Below, in pieces: positions 1-8,358 of a DNA stretch of 64,000 bases. Position 1 is the stretch's first letter; the number at the start of each line of letters is the position of its first letter. Source of the stretch: Planctomycetota bacterium (GTDB taxonomy: Bacteria; Planctomycetota; UBA1135; UBA2386); assembly GCA_020638695.1 (NCBI GenBank), contig JACKIB010000002.1, forward strand, positions 124,001-188,000, in the 5' to 3' direction. Position numbers and translations under genes: made by a program. The notes under the pieces were generated by a model. It saw only the letters and a program-made list of their open reading frames with translations. It made no database searches and was not told where the DNA came from.

Positions 1-756
1 AACACCGTCAAGTCACGCTTCCAGAGCCTGGTGGTGAGCGAGCTGAACGCGCTGTTCGGCGGCGCCAACATCTCGTTCACCTTCACTTCGCCGGGTGCAT
101 GGCCGGGTGGCTCGTCGATCAACTACGCCAGCCACTCGTTCTCCCGCATCGCCCTGGCGGGTGCCGCGCACAGCAGCGGCACGACGGGAACGCTGGGCGT
201 CGCGATCTTCGACCCGCAGAACCGCCACCAAGAAGACGACACGCTGGTCAACTACCAGGGCGATCGCTTGGGCGTGTTCCTGCACACGATCGTGAACGAC
301 GGACTGATCGCCCACCCGACGACGCTGTTCCGCGTCACCTACGACCCGTTCACCGCGGCGCGGTTCGGTCTGCCGATCGGCAGCGACGGCAACGATGCGG
401 CGCGACTCGCCGGCTCGCTCACCGACGGCCGAACCACCGACATCGACAACGCGATCCTGCGCATGGCGCGGTTCGCCGCGGTCGTGCTCGCGCACGAGAT
501 CGGGCACTCGGTCGGGTTGGTCGCCAACGGCGCGATGCCGGTCGGCCTGTACGGCAACGACGCGACCCATTTCCCGGTCTACCCAGCCGCGGCAGCGGAC
601 GGCCACATCAAGATGCCGGCCAGTCTCTTCAGCGGGTCGTCGGAGAATATCATGAGCCCGGCGTTCGATTTCGACTCGGCGTTGGCGCCCCAGACCAAGT
701 TCAATAGCCTCAACCTCGCGTACCTCCGCGAGCGCGTCCTCACGGACGGCAACTGA
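1..756 (+). CDS. Metzincin-like zinc metallopeptidase, 5' end outside window
   Basis: The reading frame is open from base 1, so the N-terminus and any signal peptide lie outside the window; a GTG at 31 is only an internal codon candidate. The zinc signature HEIGHSVGL begins at base 493 and is followed about 50 residues later by a Met-turn-like NIMSP, the usual order in metzincins. The classical third histidine of HExxHxxGxxH is replaced by Asn (GLVAN), so the third ligand may be a later His (ATHF) or the site may be altered. Probably a secreted peptidase. The next gene starts 6 bp downstream, suggesting co-transcription. Family placement is from motifs only. Confidence 0.7.
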   Translation, partial: NTVKSRFQSLVVSELNALFGGANISFTFTSPGAWPGGSSINYASHSFSRIALAGAAHSSGTTGTLGVAIFDPQNRHQEDDTLVNYQGDRLGVFLHTIVNDGLIAHPTTLFRVTYDPFTAARFGLPIGSDGNDAARLAGSLTDGRTTDIDNAILRMARFAAVVLAHEIGHSVGLVANGAMPVGLYGNDATHFPVYPAAAADGHIKMPASLFSGSSENIMSPAFDFDSALAPQTKFNSLNLAYLRERVLTDGN

Positions 757-762
757 TCCTTC

Positions 763-1755
763 ATGACAACCAGAGCCACCCTGATCTGCCTCGGCCTGCT
801 GGCCGGCACCGGTTGCCTCCCGGCGCAGCAGCTGCGTCGCGCCGTCGCGGCGGCGGACGTCTTGCTGATCGGCAAGGTCGTCCGTGTGATCCCCGCCAAG
901 GATCACGTCCTCTACAAGATCGACATCGAAGAGGTCCTGCGCGGCACGGTCGGCAACTCGGCGACCAAGTCGCTCGGCGTGGTCTCGACCAAGCGCGTGT
1001 CCGAGCACAACAAGCCCGTGCCGGCAAAGCGCATGCTGCTGTGCCTGCACGACATCCGCGCCGCCGCCCAGCAACTCGGTCTGCCGGAGGCGTTCGGACC
1101 CTACTTCAAGATGAGTGGTCACCCGGGCAGCGCAGTGGTGCTCGACGGTGATCGGGACCCGCGGTTGACCTTCACCCGCACCCTGGTGGCGTCGCAGCAG
1201 GGCAAATCGCCGCGGGCGATCGCCGAGGAGCTGTTCGCGGTGGCGCTGAAGGGCGACCCGCGGGTGCGCATCGAGGCGGCGCAGACGCTGGCCGAGCGCT
1301 CGGTGTTGGCCGGATACCTGACGCAGATCCACCTCAGCGGGCTGCTGTCCCGGGCCGCCGGCGAGACCGACGACATCCCGTACAAGATCGCGTTGGCCAC
1401 CGTGTGCGCGGAGCGCAAGGAGCCGGCCTTGATCCCGACGCTGTGCATCAGCGCCGAGCACGTCGGCGACGAGGCGTTCCTCAAGGCGCTCGGCCGCTTC
1501 GCGCGCTTCATCCACCGCGAGGACGCGGCGCAGGCGCTGCAACCGCACATCGCGCGCGCCAAGGGCAAGACCAAGGACCGGCTGATCCTGGCGCTCGGCG
1601 CTACCTCGACCGAGGCGGCGCTCAGCACACTGCTGGACATGCAGAAGACCAGCGACCACCGCGCGGCGGTCGAGGCGGCACTGCGGATCCACGGCTCACC
1701 GCGCGCGACTGCCGCGGTGGCGAAGAAGACCGCCAAGACGACCACCGGCCGGTAG
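763..1755 (+). CDS. Secreted HEAT-like repeat protein
   Basis: 330 aa. The N-terminus has a hydrophobic signal sequence ending near LPAQQ; a Cys (GTGC) lies within it but the lipobox is poor, so Sec secretion is more likely than lipidation. Residues about 30-120 form a beta-rich domain of unknown type. From about residue 150 the chain is alanine/leucine-rich helical hairpins (for example DPRVRIEAAQTLAERS and DHRAAVEAALRIHGS) typical of HEAT/PBS-type repeats, ending in a Lys/Thr-rich tail. HEAT arrays usually act as protein-binding scaffolds. It starts 6 bp after the upstream metallopeptidase and is probably its operon partner. No enzymatic motif was found. Confidence 0.7.
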   Translation: MTTRATLICLGLLAGTGCLPAQQLRRAVAAADVLLIGKVVRVIPAKDHVLYKIDIEEVLRGTVGNSATKSLGVVSTKRVSEHNKPVPAKRMLLCLHDIRAAAQQLGLPEAFGPYFKMSGHPGSAVVLDGDRDPRLTFTRTLVASQQGKSPRAIAEELFAVALKGDPRVRIEAAQTLAERSVLAGYLTQIHLSGLLSRAAGETDDIPYKIALATVCAERKEPALIPTLCISAEHVGDEAFLKALGRFARFIHREDAAQALQPHIARAKGKTKDRLILALGATSTEAALSTLLDMQKTSDHRAAVEAALRIHGSPRATAAVAKKTAKTTTGR

Positions 1756-1777
1756 TCGCCGGACGGCGGTCACCCGT

Positions 1778-2161
1778 CTACCGCGAGTAGCCGCGCTTGG
1801 CGTCGAGCCAGCTCCACTCGAACGGCCGCCACACGCTGGCCTTCCCGTAGCTACCGAACACCTCGCTGCTGGTGGTCCGGCCCGACAGGGTGTTCACGTC
1901 CAACGCCAGGCCCTTGCAGAAGCCCAACACCGGGCCGACCACCACGCCCACCGGCCACAGGACGAAGGTCGCCGCCCAGAACGATGACTGGTCCGCCGGG
2001 TCGTCATCGGTGAACTCCCGCGCGATGACGGTGGATGGGAAGTCGACCAATCCGGTGACCGCCCCCGTCCCGAGCCCGGTGATCGCGGCACAGCTACCGA
2101 ACGGCACGCAAAGCACCGCGCAGGCAGCACTCGCACGGAGGAGTCGGAACAAGGTGGTCAT
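1778..2161 (-). CDS. Small lipoprotein, unknown function
   Basis: I chose the start at 2161 because it places a short basic N-terminus (MTTLFRLLR) directly before a hydrophobic stretch ending in FGSC, a plausible lipobox; upstream ATGs at 2176 and 2203 only add a polar extension. The mature 100-residue protein has two glycine-rich hydrophobic stretches (AITGLGTGAVTG and VLWPVGVVVGPVLGF) that could insert in a membrane. No family recognised. It converges on the HEAT-like gene ending at 1755. Confidence 0.55.
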   Translation of the reverse strand: MTTLFRLLRASAACAVLCVPFGSCAAITGLGTGAVTGLVDFPSTVIAREFTDDDPADQSSFWAATFVLWPVGVVVGPVLGFCKGLALDVNTLSGRTTSSEVFGSYGKASVWRPFEWSWLDAKRGYSR

Positions 2162-2592
2162 GGGCGGGACGCGCATGATGCGCTCTCGGGTCAAGCAGGA
2201 CAAGCTGGGCGGACGGCGTCAGTCTCCCGCCCGGCGCAGGGCAGAGAAGGGCAATCCGCGAAGTTCTTCCGCCGGGGCGGCGATTTTGCCCCGGCGACAC
2301 GTCCCCGCGCCGCACCATCCAGGGCGCGACCTGGCCGGCGCCGGGGCGTGCGAAAGGCCGCGAGCGCCGTGGCTGCATGGAAGGCGACCCGTCCGTCGGA
2401 GGCACTCGTAGGGGCGACGACGGCGCCCGGGCCCGAGCCAAACCGAAGCGCACCTGCAGAAGCGGCGAGGAAGGCATCCGAGCCCACCCGAGACGCATTC
2501 GCGGTACTCCGGAGGAAGACCGAGCCCGAGCCGCGGGGCGCGGGGCGCGGGCACTTGCAGTGTCGCAGCCGTCGGATGCCGAGAAGTGCGGG
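2162..2592. other. Intergenic stretch, no convincing gene
   Basis: 431 bp between two minus-strand genes. Open frames here have no recognisable product. A 9-bp perfect inverted repeat (CGCCGGGGC, loop GGCGATTTT, GCCCCGGCG) lies at 2270-2296, and a further CGCCGGGG arm at about 2339-2346 can pair with 2289-2296. Neither is followed by a T tract on either strand, so a rho-independent terminator is not supported. Confidence 0.5.
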
Positions 2593-3738
2593 CTAACGAT
2601 CCGCCGCGGGCCGGCCCCCGGAGGCACCGCCTCCCGGGACTCCCACCTTCAGTTTCTGGTTCATCCGGCCGCCCAGACGCGACAGCAGCTGCACGAGTCC
2701 GGCGCGGGACGCGATCGGGTCGGTACAGGGCACCACCCCGTGGAGCAGCGTTCTGAGGTCGATCCCGCGCATGAAGTAGCGTGGACCACCGTGCGTGCCG
2801 CCGGTCGGCCGGACGAAGTGCAGCTCGTCGCGAGCCCCGAAAGTCCACTCGACGCCCGGGACCTGGTCCCCCGTGGCACCGAACAGCCCGAGGATCACCC
2901 GCCCGGCCTCGTCGGCGTGGACCTTGATCCGGTATTCCTCGCCGAGCGACACCCACAGCTCGCCGACCGCACCCGGTGGCCGCCAGTGGTGGTGGTCGAA
3001 CAAGGCGCCGAGATCGGCGAAGCGCCGCGCGGCCTCGGCGACCTGCGGAAACTGCACCGACTTGCGTGGCGCATGTGCCGGCAGCAACTTCAGCGAGTCG
3101 GCGAGCACGTCGCCGAGCACCACGAGCCGCCGCGTGGGGACGCGGTCGCGGTCGCCCTGAGGGCACAGAACGCGTTCCAGCCCTATCACCGGACCGGCCG
3201 AGCTGATGGCGTAGACCGCCCCTCCGTCGCCGAGCGCGACCACGGTGCCGCCGCGGAACGCGCGCGGATGACTGGCATCCACCACCTGACGGCCCACCGA
3301 CCAGATGCGGTGGTCGCGACCACCTACCGACACGTCGACCGAAGCCAGTGGCTGCCGAGTGCTGTTGGCGCGCTGGACGGTGATCACCGTGCCATCGACG
3401 AGCACCAACCGCAGACCGCGCAGGAACGGCAGCGTGTGCTCGCCGCCGCGCAGGTGGATGCGCGCCGACGGGGTGATCAAGAGCTCCCGGCCGCCGGGGA
3501 AGTCGATCTTCACACCGGCGGCCTGGGCCCGCACCAGAGCACCGCCCGGAGTCTGGATGCGGCCGCGTTCGGAGACCGCGCGGCTGCGTGTCGCGCGCAA
3601 CCCGCCGGCGCCGAGCAACAGCGCACGGGGGTCGAGCTTGCCGTCGAGCACCGCGCCGTGGGCGACCACGAGCTCGCTCTTCGACGGGACGATCTGCGGC
3701 GAGGCCAGCAGCACCAGCAGCAGCGAGGAGCCGATCAC
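2593..3738 (-). CDS. Secreted protein of unknown function
   Basis: 381 aa from a GTG start that immediately precedes a hydrophobic signal sequence (IGSSLLLVLLASPQ). The mature protein is beta-rich with many V-x-V strands, for example LVLVDGTVITVQ and FRGGTVVALGDGGAVYAI, and ends in a Gly/Pro-rich tail. The central region (VTTRR-like VPTRRLVVLGDV) and the later FDHHHWRPPG and GVEWTFGARDELHF segments do not match a family I recognise. A longer open frame on the opposite strand is judged a GC-driven shadow because it lacks a signal sequence and family features. Export is the only firm prediction. Confidence 0.6.
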   Translation of the reverse strand: MIGSSLLLVLLASPQIVPSKSELVVAHGAVLDGKLDPRALLLGAGGLRATRSRAVSERGRIQTPGGALVRAQAAGVKIDFPGGRELLITPSARIHLRGGEHTLPFLRGLRLVLVDGTVITVQRANSTRQPLASVDVSVGGRDHRIWSVGRQVVDASHPRAFRGGTVVALGDGGAVYAISSAGPVIGLERVLCPQGDRDRVPTRRLVVLGDVLADSLKLLPAHAPRKSVQFPQVAEAARRFADLGALFDHHHWRPPGAVGELWVSLGEEYRIKVHADEAGRVILGLFGATGDQVPGVEWTFGARDELHFVRPTGGTHGGPRYFMRGIDLRTLLHGVVPCTDPIASRAGLVQLLSRLGGRMNQKLKVGVPGGGASGGRPAADR

Positions 3739-4221
3739 ATGGCGGCTATCGGCCAGTCCGCCCGGAAACGTGAGGGTCCGCGGGGACGCGGGCGGCGGGT
3801 CGGCCGATGCCGGGCACGGATCCCTCTAGTTGCTGGCAAGGAGAACGGCAGGTCCTGCCCGGGAGGCGGGGTCCCTGGTCGAAGAGCGGGTTCCGACGGC
3901 CCGGGCCGGCCGGGAACCGACCACGTCCGATGAAAGGTCCGGGCCGCCGTGAGCAGCAGCCGGGGACACGCGCCCGTCGGACCCGATTCTGGCCGCGCCA
4001 GGAGGTCCAAGGCCCGGCATTCGACCCGCCTCCCACGGCCACTCGGAGCATGCGACCGACCACCCCGACCCGGATCTCGCGTCGCGGCTCGACCCGCCGC
4101 ACAGTTCGCGAACCGTAGTGATCCCTTGCTCCACTGCCCCGTTCGGGTTCGACGACCCCGCGCCAGGGTATCATCCGCGTGTACCCGCCCGCGCTGCACC
4201 GTACGCCACGACGAACAGCCC
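3739..4221. other. Divergent intergenic region with a decayed repeat
   Basis: 483 bp between a minus-strand secreted protein gene and the plus-strand MoxR operon, so it should hold promoters for both. Bases 3829-3947 are a decayed inverted copy of repeat B (see the feature there). The remaining 270 bp up to the MoxR start contain no ORF with recognisable content; frames upstream of 4222 are open only because of high GC. Confidence 0.5.
3829..3947 (-). repeat. Repeat B, decayed inverted copy
   Basis: TTGCTGGCAAGGAGAACGGC at 3829 matches the reverse complement of the full repeat B at 29998-30175 almost exactly, and similarity continues through the GGAGGCGGGG segment to a degraded end (GATGAAAGGTCCGGGC, against TCATGAATAGTCCGGGC in the full copy). 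The flanking TA of the full copy is lost. It lies upstream of the MoxR operon. Confidence 0.65.
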
Positions 4222-5136
4222 ATGGACAGCCTAGCGTCCGCCATCCAGAACAACGTCAGCCAGGTCCTCATCGGCAAGCGCCACGCCGTCGGGATGGCGG
4301 TGACCACCCTGCTCGCCGGGGGGCACCTCCTGATCGAGGATCGCCCCGGCGTCGGCAAGACGCTGTTGGCCCGCGCGCTGGCGCGCAGTCTCGATCTGCC
4401 GTTCCAGCGGGTGCAGTGCACCGCTGACCTGCTCCCCACCGACATCCTCGGCGGACAGGTGTACCACCCGCAGTCCGGCGAGCTGACGTTCCGCCCCGGC
4501 CCGGTGTTCACCAGCGTGCTGGTCGCCGACGAACTCAACCGCACACCGCCGCGCACCCAGTCCGCGCTGCTGGAGTGCATGCAGGAACGCCGCGTGACGA
4601 TCGAGCGGACTTCGTACCCGCTGCCCGAACCGTTCTTCGTGGTAGCCACGCAGAACCCGCTCAACTACGCCGGCACCTACCCGTTGCCGGAGAGCCAGCT
4701 GGACCGTTTCCTGATGCGCATCAACCTCGGCTACCCCGAGGCGGACGACGAGATCGAGATCATCGCCGGCGAGGACGGACACCGAAACCTCGACGCGTTG
4801 GCGCCGGTGGCCACCGTCGACCAACTCCGCGCGGCCCAGGCGGAGATCCAAGGAGTGCGCATGGAGCGCGATCTCATCGCGCACATCGTCGACCTCGCGC
4901 ACCGCACCCGCACCTCCGGCGACGTAACCCTCGGCGTGAGTGCACGCGGCACCCAGGCACTGCACCGCGCTTGCCGGGCGCGTGCGGTGTTGCACGGCCG
5001 CGACTACGTGACCCCGGAAGACATCCGGGTGCTGGTCAAGCCGGTGTTCCTGCACCGCATGCGCACCCGGGGCGGGACGAGTTCCACCGAGGCGGTGTTC
5101 AACGAGATCCTCGAGAACTCCGCGCTGCCCGCATGA
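4222..5136 (+). CDS. MoxR family AAA+ ATPase
   Basis: 304 aa from the ATG at 4222 (MDSLASAI), matching the usual MoxR start and length; upstream codons in frame have no family resemblance. Walker A is RPGVGKT at about residues 50-56 and Walker B is VLVADELNR about 50 residues later. The sensor-1 segment ATQNPLNYAGTYPLPESQLDRF and the C-terminal lid (LGVSARGTQALHRACRA) are characteristic. MoxR ATPases act as chaperone-like factors for maturation of partner complexes and are typically encoded beside DUF58 and transglutaminase genes, exactly as here. First gene of a coupled four-gene operon; 19 bp precede the DUF58 gene. Confidence 0.93.
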   Translation: MDSLASAIQNNVSQVLIGKRHAVGMAVTTLLAGGHLLIEDRPGVGKTLLARALARSLDLPFQRVQCTADLLPTDILGGQVYHPQSGELTFRPGPVFTSVLVADELNRTPPRTQSALLECMQERRVTIERTSYPLPEPFFVVATQNPLNYAGTYPLPESQLDRFLMRINLGYPEADDEIEIIAGEDGHRNLDALAPVATVDQLRAAQAEIQGVRMERDLIAHIVDLAHRTRTSGDVTLGVSARGTQALHRACRARAVLHGRDYVTPEDIRVLVKPVFLHRMRTRGGTSSTEAVFNEILENSALPA

Positions 5137-5155
5137 GAGCCCGTCGAACCCGGAC

Positions 5156-6226
5156 ATGACGACGGACCTCGAAGTCACCTACCGCGGTCGGCTGCTGATC
5201 CTGCTCGGCGTGCTGGCGACCCTCGCCGCGTGGATCACCCAGGGCACCAGCGTTCGCCTCGCCTCGGCAACCCTGCTCGCGCCGCTGGTGGTCGACATCC
5301 TGTGGGGCGGGATTCGCCTGCCGAATCTGCGACTGCTGATGAACCGGCGACGCACCGAGTCCGGTGTCCCGTTCCTCGAGTCGTTCACGGTGCACAACGA
5401 GTCCACACGCCGCGTCGCAGTCGACTTGCTGCTGCGCGAACCGCGCACCGACACACACGCCGGTGGGCTACTGCTGCACTACCTGGCTCCCGGGCAGCGA
5501 GAGACCCTGCGTGTGCCGGCACGCACGCGTTCCCGGGGCCGCGCGCGACACCGCAGCGTGGTCGTGTCCAGCGTGTTTCCACTCGGGTTGATCCGCCGCA
5601 GCGCGGTGCTGCGCTGCGAGTCGGAACTGGTGTCCGAGCCGGTTCGCATGCCGCTTCCCCCGCACGTGCTGCAGTCGATGGAACGCGACGATCCGGATGA
5701 GCTGCGCCGAGAGTTCCGCGGCGAAGACGTGTTCCACAGCCTGCGCGAGTACCGCGAAGGCGACGACGCGCGCACGGTGCACGCGATGCGCTCGGCGGCG
5801 GCCGGCGTGTTGGTGCGCCGCGTGTTGCGCAGTCAGCCACAGCGCGAAGCGTGCCTGGTGCTCGATCTGCGGCGCGCGCCGGGTCGCAGCGCACGCGGCG
5901 GGTCGCGCCGCCTGGAGTGGAGCCTCGGCGCCAGCGCGACGATCGTCGACGTGATGCAGGAGAAGGGTGCGGTGCTCACCTGTGTGGTGATCGGCACACA
6001 GGACCGGCGGTGGACGATCACCACGCCCGACGAGTCCGAGGATTTCTTGGCGTTCCTCGCCGAGGCCCGACACGTCGAACACCGCTCGGTCGCGCGCGAA
6101 TCACTGGATGGCATCGAGGGCTTCGAGACCTGCCTGTGGGTCCCCGCGGGCGGCTACAAGGCGACCCAGGACCGCGCGGCCCTGCCGAACCCGATCCTGG
6201 TGACGGAATGGGAGGGGCCGGTATGA
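5156..6226 (+). CDS. DUF58 domain protein
   Basis: 356 aa. Two N-terminal hydrophobic segments (residues about 10-60) are followed by a beta-rich region and the DUF58 hallmark REYREGDDARTVHAMRSA at about residues 195-215, close to the family form REYxxGDDxRxIHWxxSA; here the usual Trp after His is Ala-Met. DUF58 proteins have a von-Willebrand-like fold and act with MoxR ATPases. The stop codon overlaps the start of the next gene (ATGA), indicating translational coupling to the transglutaminase. Confidence 0.9.
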   Translation: MTTDLEVTYRGRLLILLGVLATLAAWITQGTSVRLASATLLAPLVVDILWGGIRLPNLRLLMNRRRTESGVPFLESFTVHNESTRRVAVDLLLREPRTDTHAGGLLLHYLAPGQRETLRVPARTRSRGRARHRSVVVSSVFPLGLIRRSAVLRCESELVSEPVRMPLPPHVLQSMERDDPDELRREFRGEDVFHSLREYREGDDARTVHAMRSAAAGVLVRRVLRSQPQREACLVLDLRRAPGRSARGGSRRLEWSLGASATIVDVMQEKGAVLTCVVIGTQDRRWTITTPDESEDFLAFLAEARHVEHRSVARESLDGIEGFETCLWVPAGGYKATQDRAALPNPILVTEWEGPV

Positions 6227-8358
6227 CCGCAATCCGCACTGCTGCACGGCCAACCGCCAGCCCCGGGGCCTTACCCGACCGCAACCTCCTGCTGGCCTTG
6301 CAGATCATCTGCGCCGCCAGCGCGATCGGCGCGCTGCCCCGCGGCCAGATCCACCCGCTGTGGCTCGCGGCGTTCATCGTCCCCGCGGCGACGCTGACCC
6401 TGTTCGGCCGCACCCGGATCGGCGACCGAATCCACCCCGGAGTGAGGTTGGCGTCGGCCGCGGCGCTCCAGGTCGCCGCCGTGTGGACGGCGTGGACCTA
6501 CCTCGGTCCGCTGGACGAGAAGTGGACGCTCGCCTGCAGCCTGCTGCCGGCGATGGCGTACTTCACGCTGCGTCGCGATCCACCGGACACCAGCCTGTCG
6601 TTGTTCCTCAGCTTCTGCTTCCTGCTGATCGGGATCATGCTGAACCGGGACACCGCCGACTGGACGCTGATCGTGTTCTGGGTGGCATGCCCCTGGGCGA
6701 TGCAGATCGAGGCGAGCCACCGCACCTGCCAACTACGCCACGCCGCCCGAGGACGCCAAGCGCCACGGGCCAGCAGCATGCTGCTGCGGGCGCGGATCGT
6801 GCTCGGGCTGATGTCGGTCGCGTTCCTGTTGTTCTTGGGATTCGGCTTGCTGCCGTCTCCGAGCGGCAGCCGCAAAGCTGCCAAGCACCCGGCAAGGCAG
6901 TCCAACGGACTGAGCGTCGGACTCGACGACCGTTTCGACCTGCGCGGCGCTTCCGGCACGCCACTCGAGCTGACTGCCGACCGGATCCTGCGAGTGTGGG
7001 ACCCCGATGGCCTGCCGACCCCGCCGAGTCTCTACCTGCGGATGTCGTTCTTCGACCGGGCCGGCATCGACGAGTGGACCACCTACCGGTTCAAGGCCCG
7101 GACCAGCCGCACCGACAGCCTCGGCCGCTTCTGGTGTCAGGAGCAGAACCCGATCCTCGACGCGCCGCGACGACTGGTGATCGAGCGACTGATCGCGCCA
7201 CGCAAGCGCGAGCTGTTCGTGCCGCCCGGGGTGATCGGCATCTTCGGCCTCGATCGGATCGAGCATCAGAACGTCCTCGGCTTCTACCGCACCGCCGACC
7301 CCGACGAGTCGGTGCTGATCCACGGGCAGCGAATCCGCGGTTACGCGGTCGCCTACCAGCGCCCGCATCTCGAGCCACACATCAGCGCGTTCGTGCAGCC
7401 GATCGACACCCGCTACGACGCCCGGTTGATTCGCTTGCCGGAACGGCTGCGCAGCGATCGGCTGCGCTCCCTGGCCGCGGAGCTGACCGCCGGACTGCCC
7501 CGACAGGTGGCGCCGATCACGCGCGCGCGGCGCATCGCCGACGGGCTCGAACGGATGTGCACCTACGACCTGCACACGCCGATCGGCGAGTTCGGCGACC
7601 CGGTGCACGACTTCCTGTTCGGCAACCGCCGCGGTTTCTGCATGCACTTCGCCACCGCGCTGGCGGTCCTGCTGCGCCTGCAGGGGGTTCCCTGTCGGAT
7701 CGCGGTCGGCTTCCACGGCGGGTCGAGAGCGGCGAACGGGACGCGGGAGTTCGGCTCGCAACACGCCCACGCTTGGGTCGAGCTTCCGGTGCAGAACCTC
7801 GGCTGGGTGCTGGTCGATCCGACCCCGTCCGCATCGCGCGGAGTGCACGGCTTCAACCTGCCGATCCAGGAATCGACGCAGGACCCCACGACGACCAAGC
7901 CGGACGCCGCCAGCCAGAGCTGGATCCCGGCGGGATGGATCACGGCGATCCTCGAGGACCCCCTGGCGCACCCCCGACTGCTGATGGCGCTGGTCGGCCT
8001 GCTACTCGCCATCACGCTCGGCTCGGTGGTACTGATGCGCCGGGATCGAACCGGTGGCCGTGGCGCGGCAGCACGGCCGTCGGGCGACATCGTGCGCGCA
8101 CGACAGCTCCTCGAACAGATCCTCGGCAAGCTGGCGCGAGGGGGCTATCCGAAGCAATCCCGCACCACGCTCGAGCAGTACGTGCGCGCCCTGGGACACG
8201 ACGACACCGCACTGGACCTGGCGCTGCTGGACGGTGCATTCCGCGCCTACCAGGAAGTGCGATTCGGCGCCAAGTCCCTCGACGGCGACCGCATGGCGAC
8301 ACTCGCCGCCGCGCTCGAGCTCAGCTCGGAGGCCGCCGTCCGCGGACGCAAGCGATGA
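6223..8358 (+). CDS. TgpA-like membrane transglutaminase-domain protein
   Basis: 711 aa, starting at the ATG that overlaps the DUF58 stop. The N-terminal 200 residues contain about six transmembrane helices, as in the DUF3488/TgpA family. The periplasmic transglutaminase core carries a complete triad: Cys473 in RRGFCMHFA, His516 in HAHAWVELP and Asp532 in VLVDPTP. A further helix at about 585-605 is followed by a cytoplasmic DUF4129-like tail with ARGGYPKQSRTTLEQYV. Family members are inner-membrane proteins with an outward-facing cysteine-type core; the substrate is unknown. Its stop overlaps the kinase start by 4 nt. Confidence 0.9.
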   Translation: MTAIRTAARPTASPGALPDRNLLLALQIICAASAIGALPRGQIHPLWLAAFIVPAATLTLFGRTRIGDRIHPGVRLASAAALQVAAVWTAWTYLGPLDEKWTLACSLLPAMAYFTLRRDPPDTSLSLFLSFCFLLIGIMLNRDTADWTLIVFWVACPWAMQIEASHRTCQLRHAARGRQAPRASSMLLRARIVLGLMSVAFLLFLGFGLLPSPSGSRKAAKHPARQSNGLSVGLDDRFDLRGASGTPLELTADRILRVWDPDGLPTPPSLYLRMSFFDRAGIDEWTTYRFKARTSRTDSLGRFWCQEQNPILDAPRRLVIERLIAPRKRELFVPPGVIGIFGLDRIEHQNVLGFYRTADPDESVLIHGQRIRGYAVAYQRPHLEPHISAFVQPIDTRYDARLIRLPERLRSDRLRSLAAELTAGLPRQVAPITRARRIADGLERMCTYDLHTPIGEFGDPVHDFLFGNRRGFCMHFATALAVLLRLQGVPCRIAVGFHGGSRAANGTREFGSQHAHAWVELPVQNLGWVLVDPTPSASRGVHGFNLPIQESTQDPTTTKPDAASQSWIPAGWITAILEDPLAHPRLLMALVGLLLAITLGSVVLMRRDRTGGRGAAARPSGDIVRARQLLEQILGKLARGGYPKQSRTTLEQYVRALGHDDTALDLALLDGAFRAYQEVRFGAKSLDGDRMATLAAALELSSEAAVRGRKR

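Noticed and set aside
13..1692. Long open frame on the minus strand opposite the first two genes
   Set aside because: It is antisense to two genes with clear motifs and has the Arg/Ala/Asp-rich composition of a GC-driven shadow, with no signal or domain.
2377..3933. Plus-strand open frame opposite the secreted protein gene at 2593-3738
   Set aside because: It lacks any domain, runs through repeat B DNA, and the minus-strand frame has a proper signal sequence.
6360..8354. Upstream extension of the kinase frame through the transglutaminase gene
   Set aside because: The extension is Arg/Pro-rich nonsense; the ATG at 8355 overlaps the upstream stop and starts a zinc ribbon and kinase domain.
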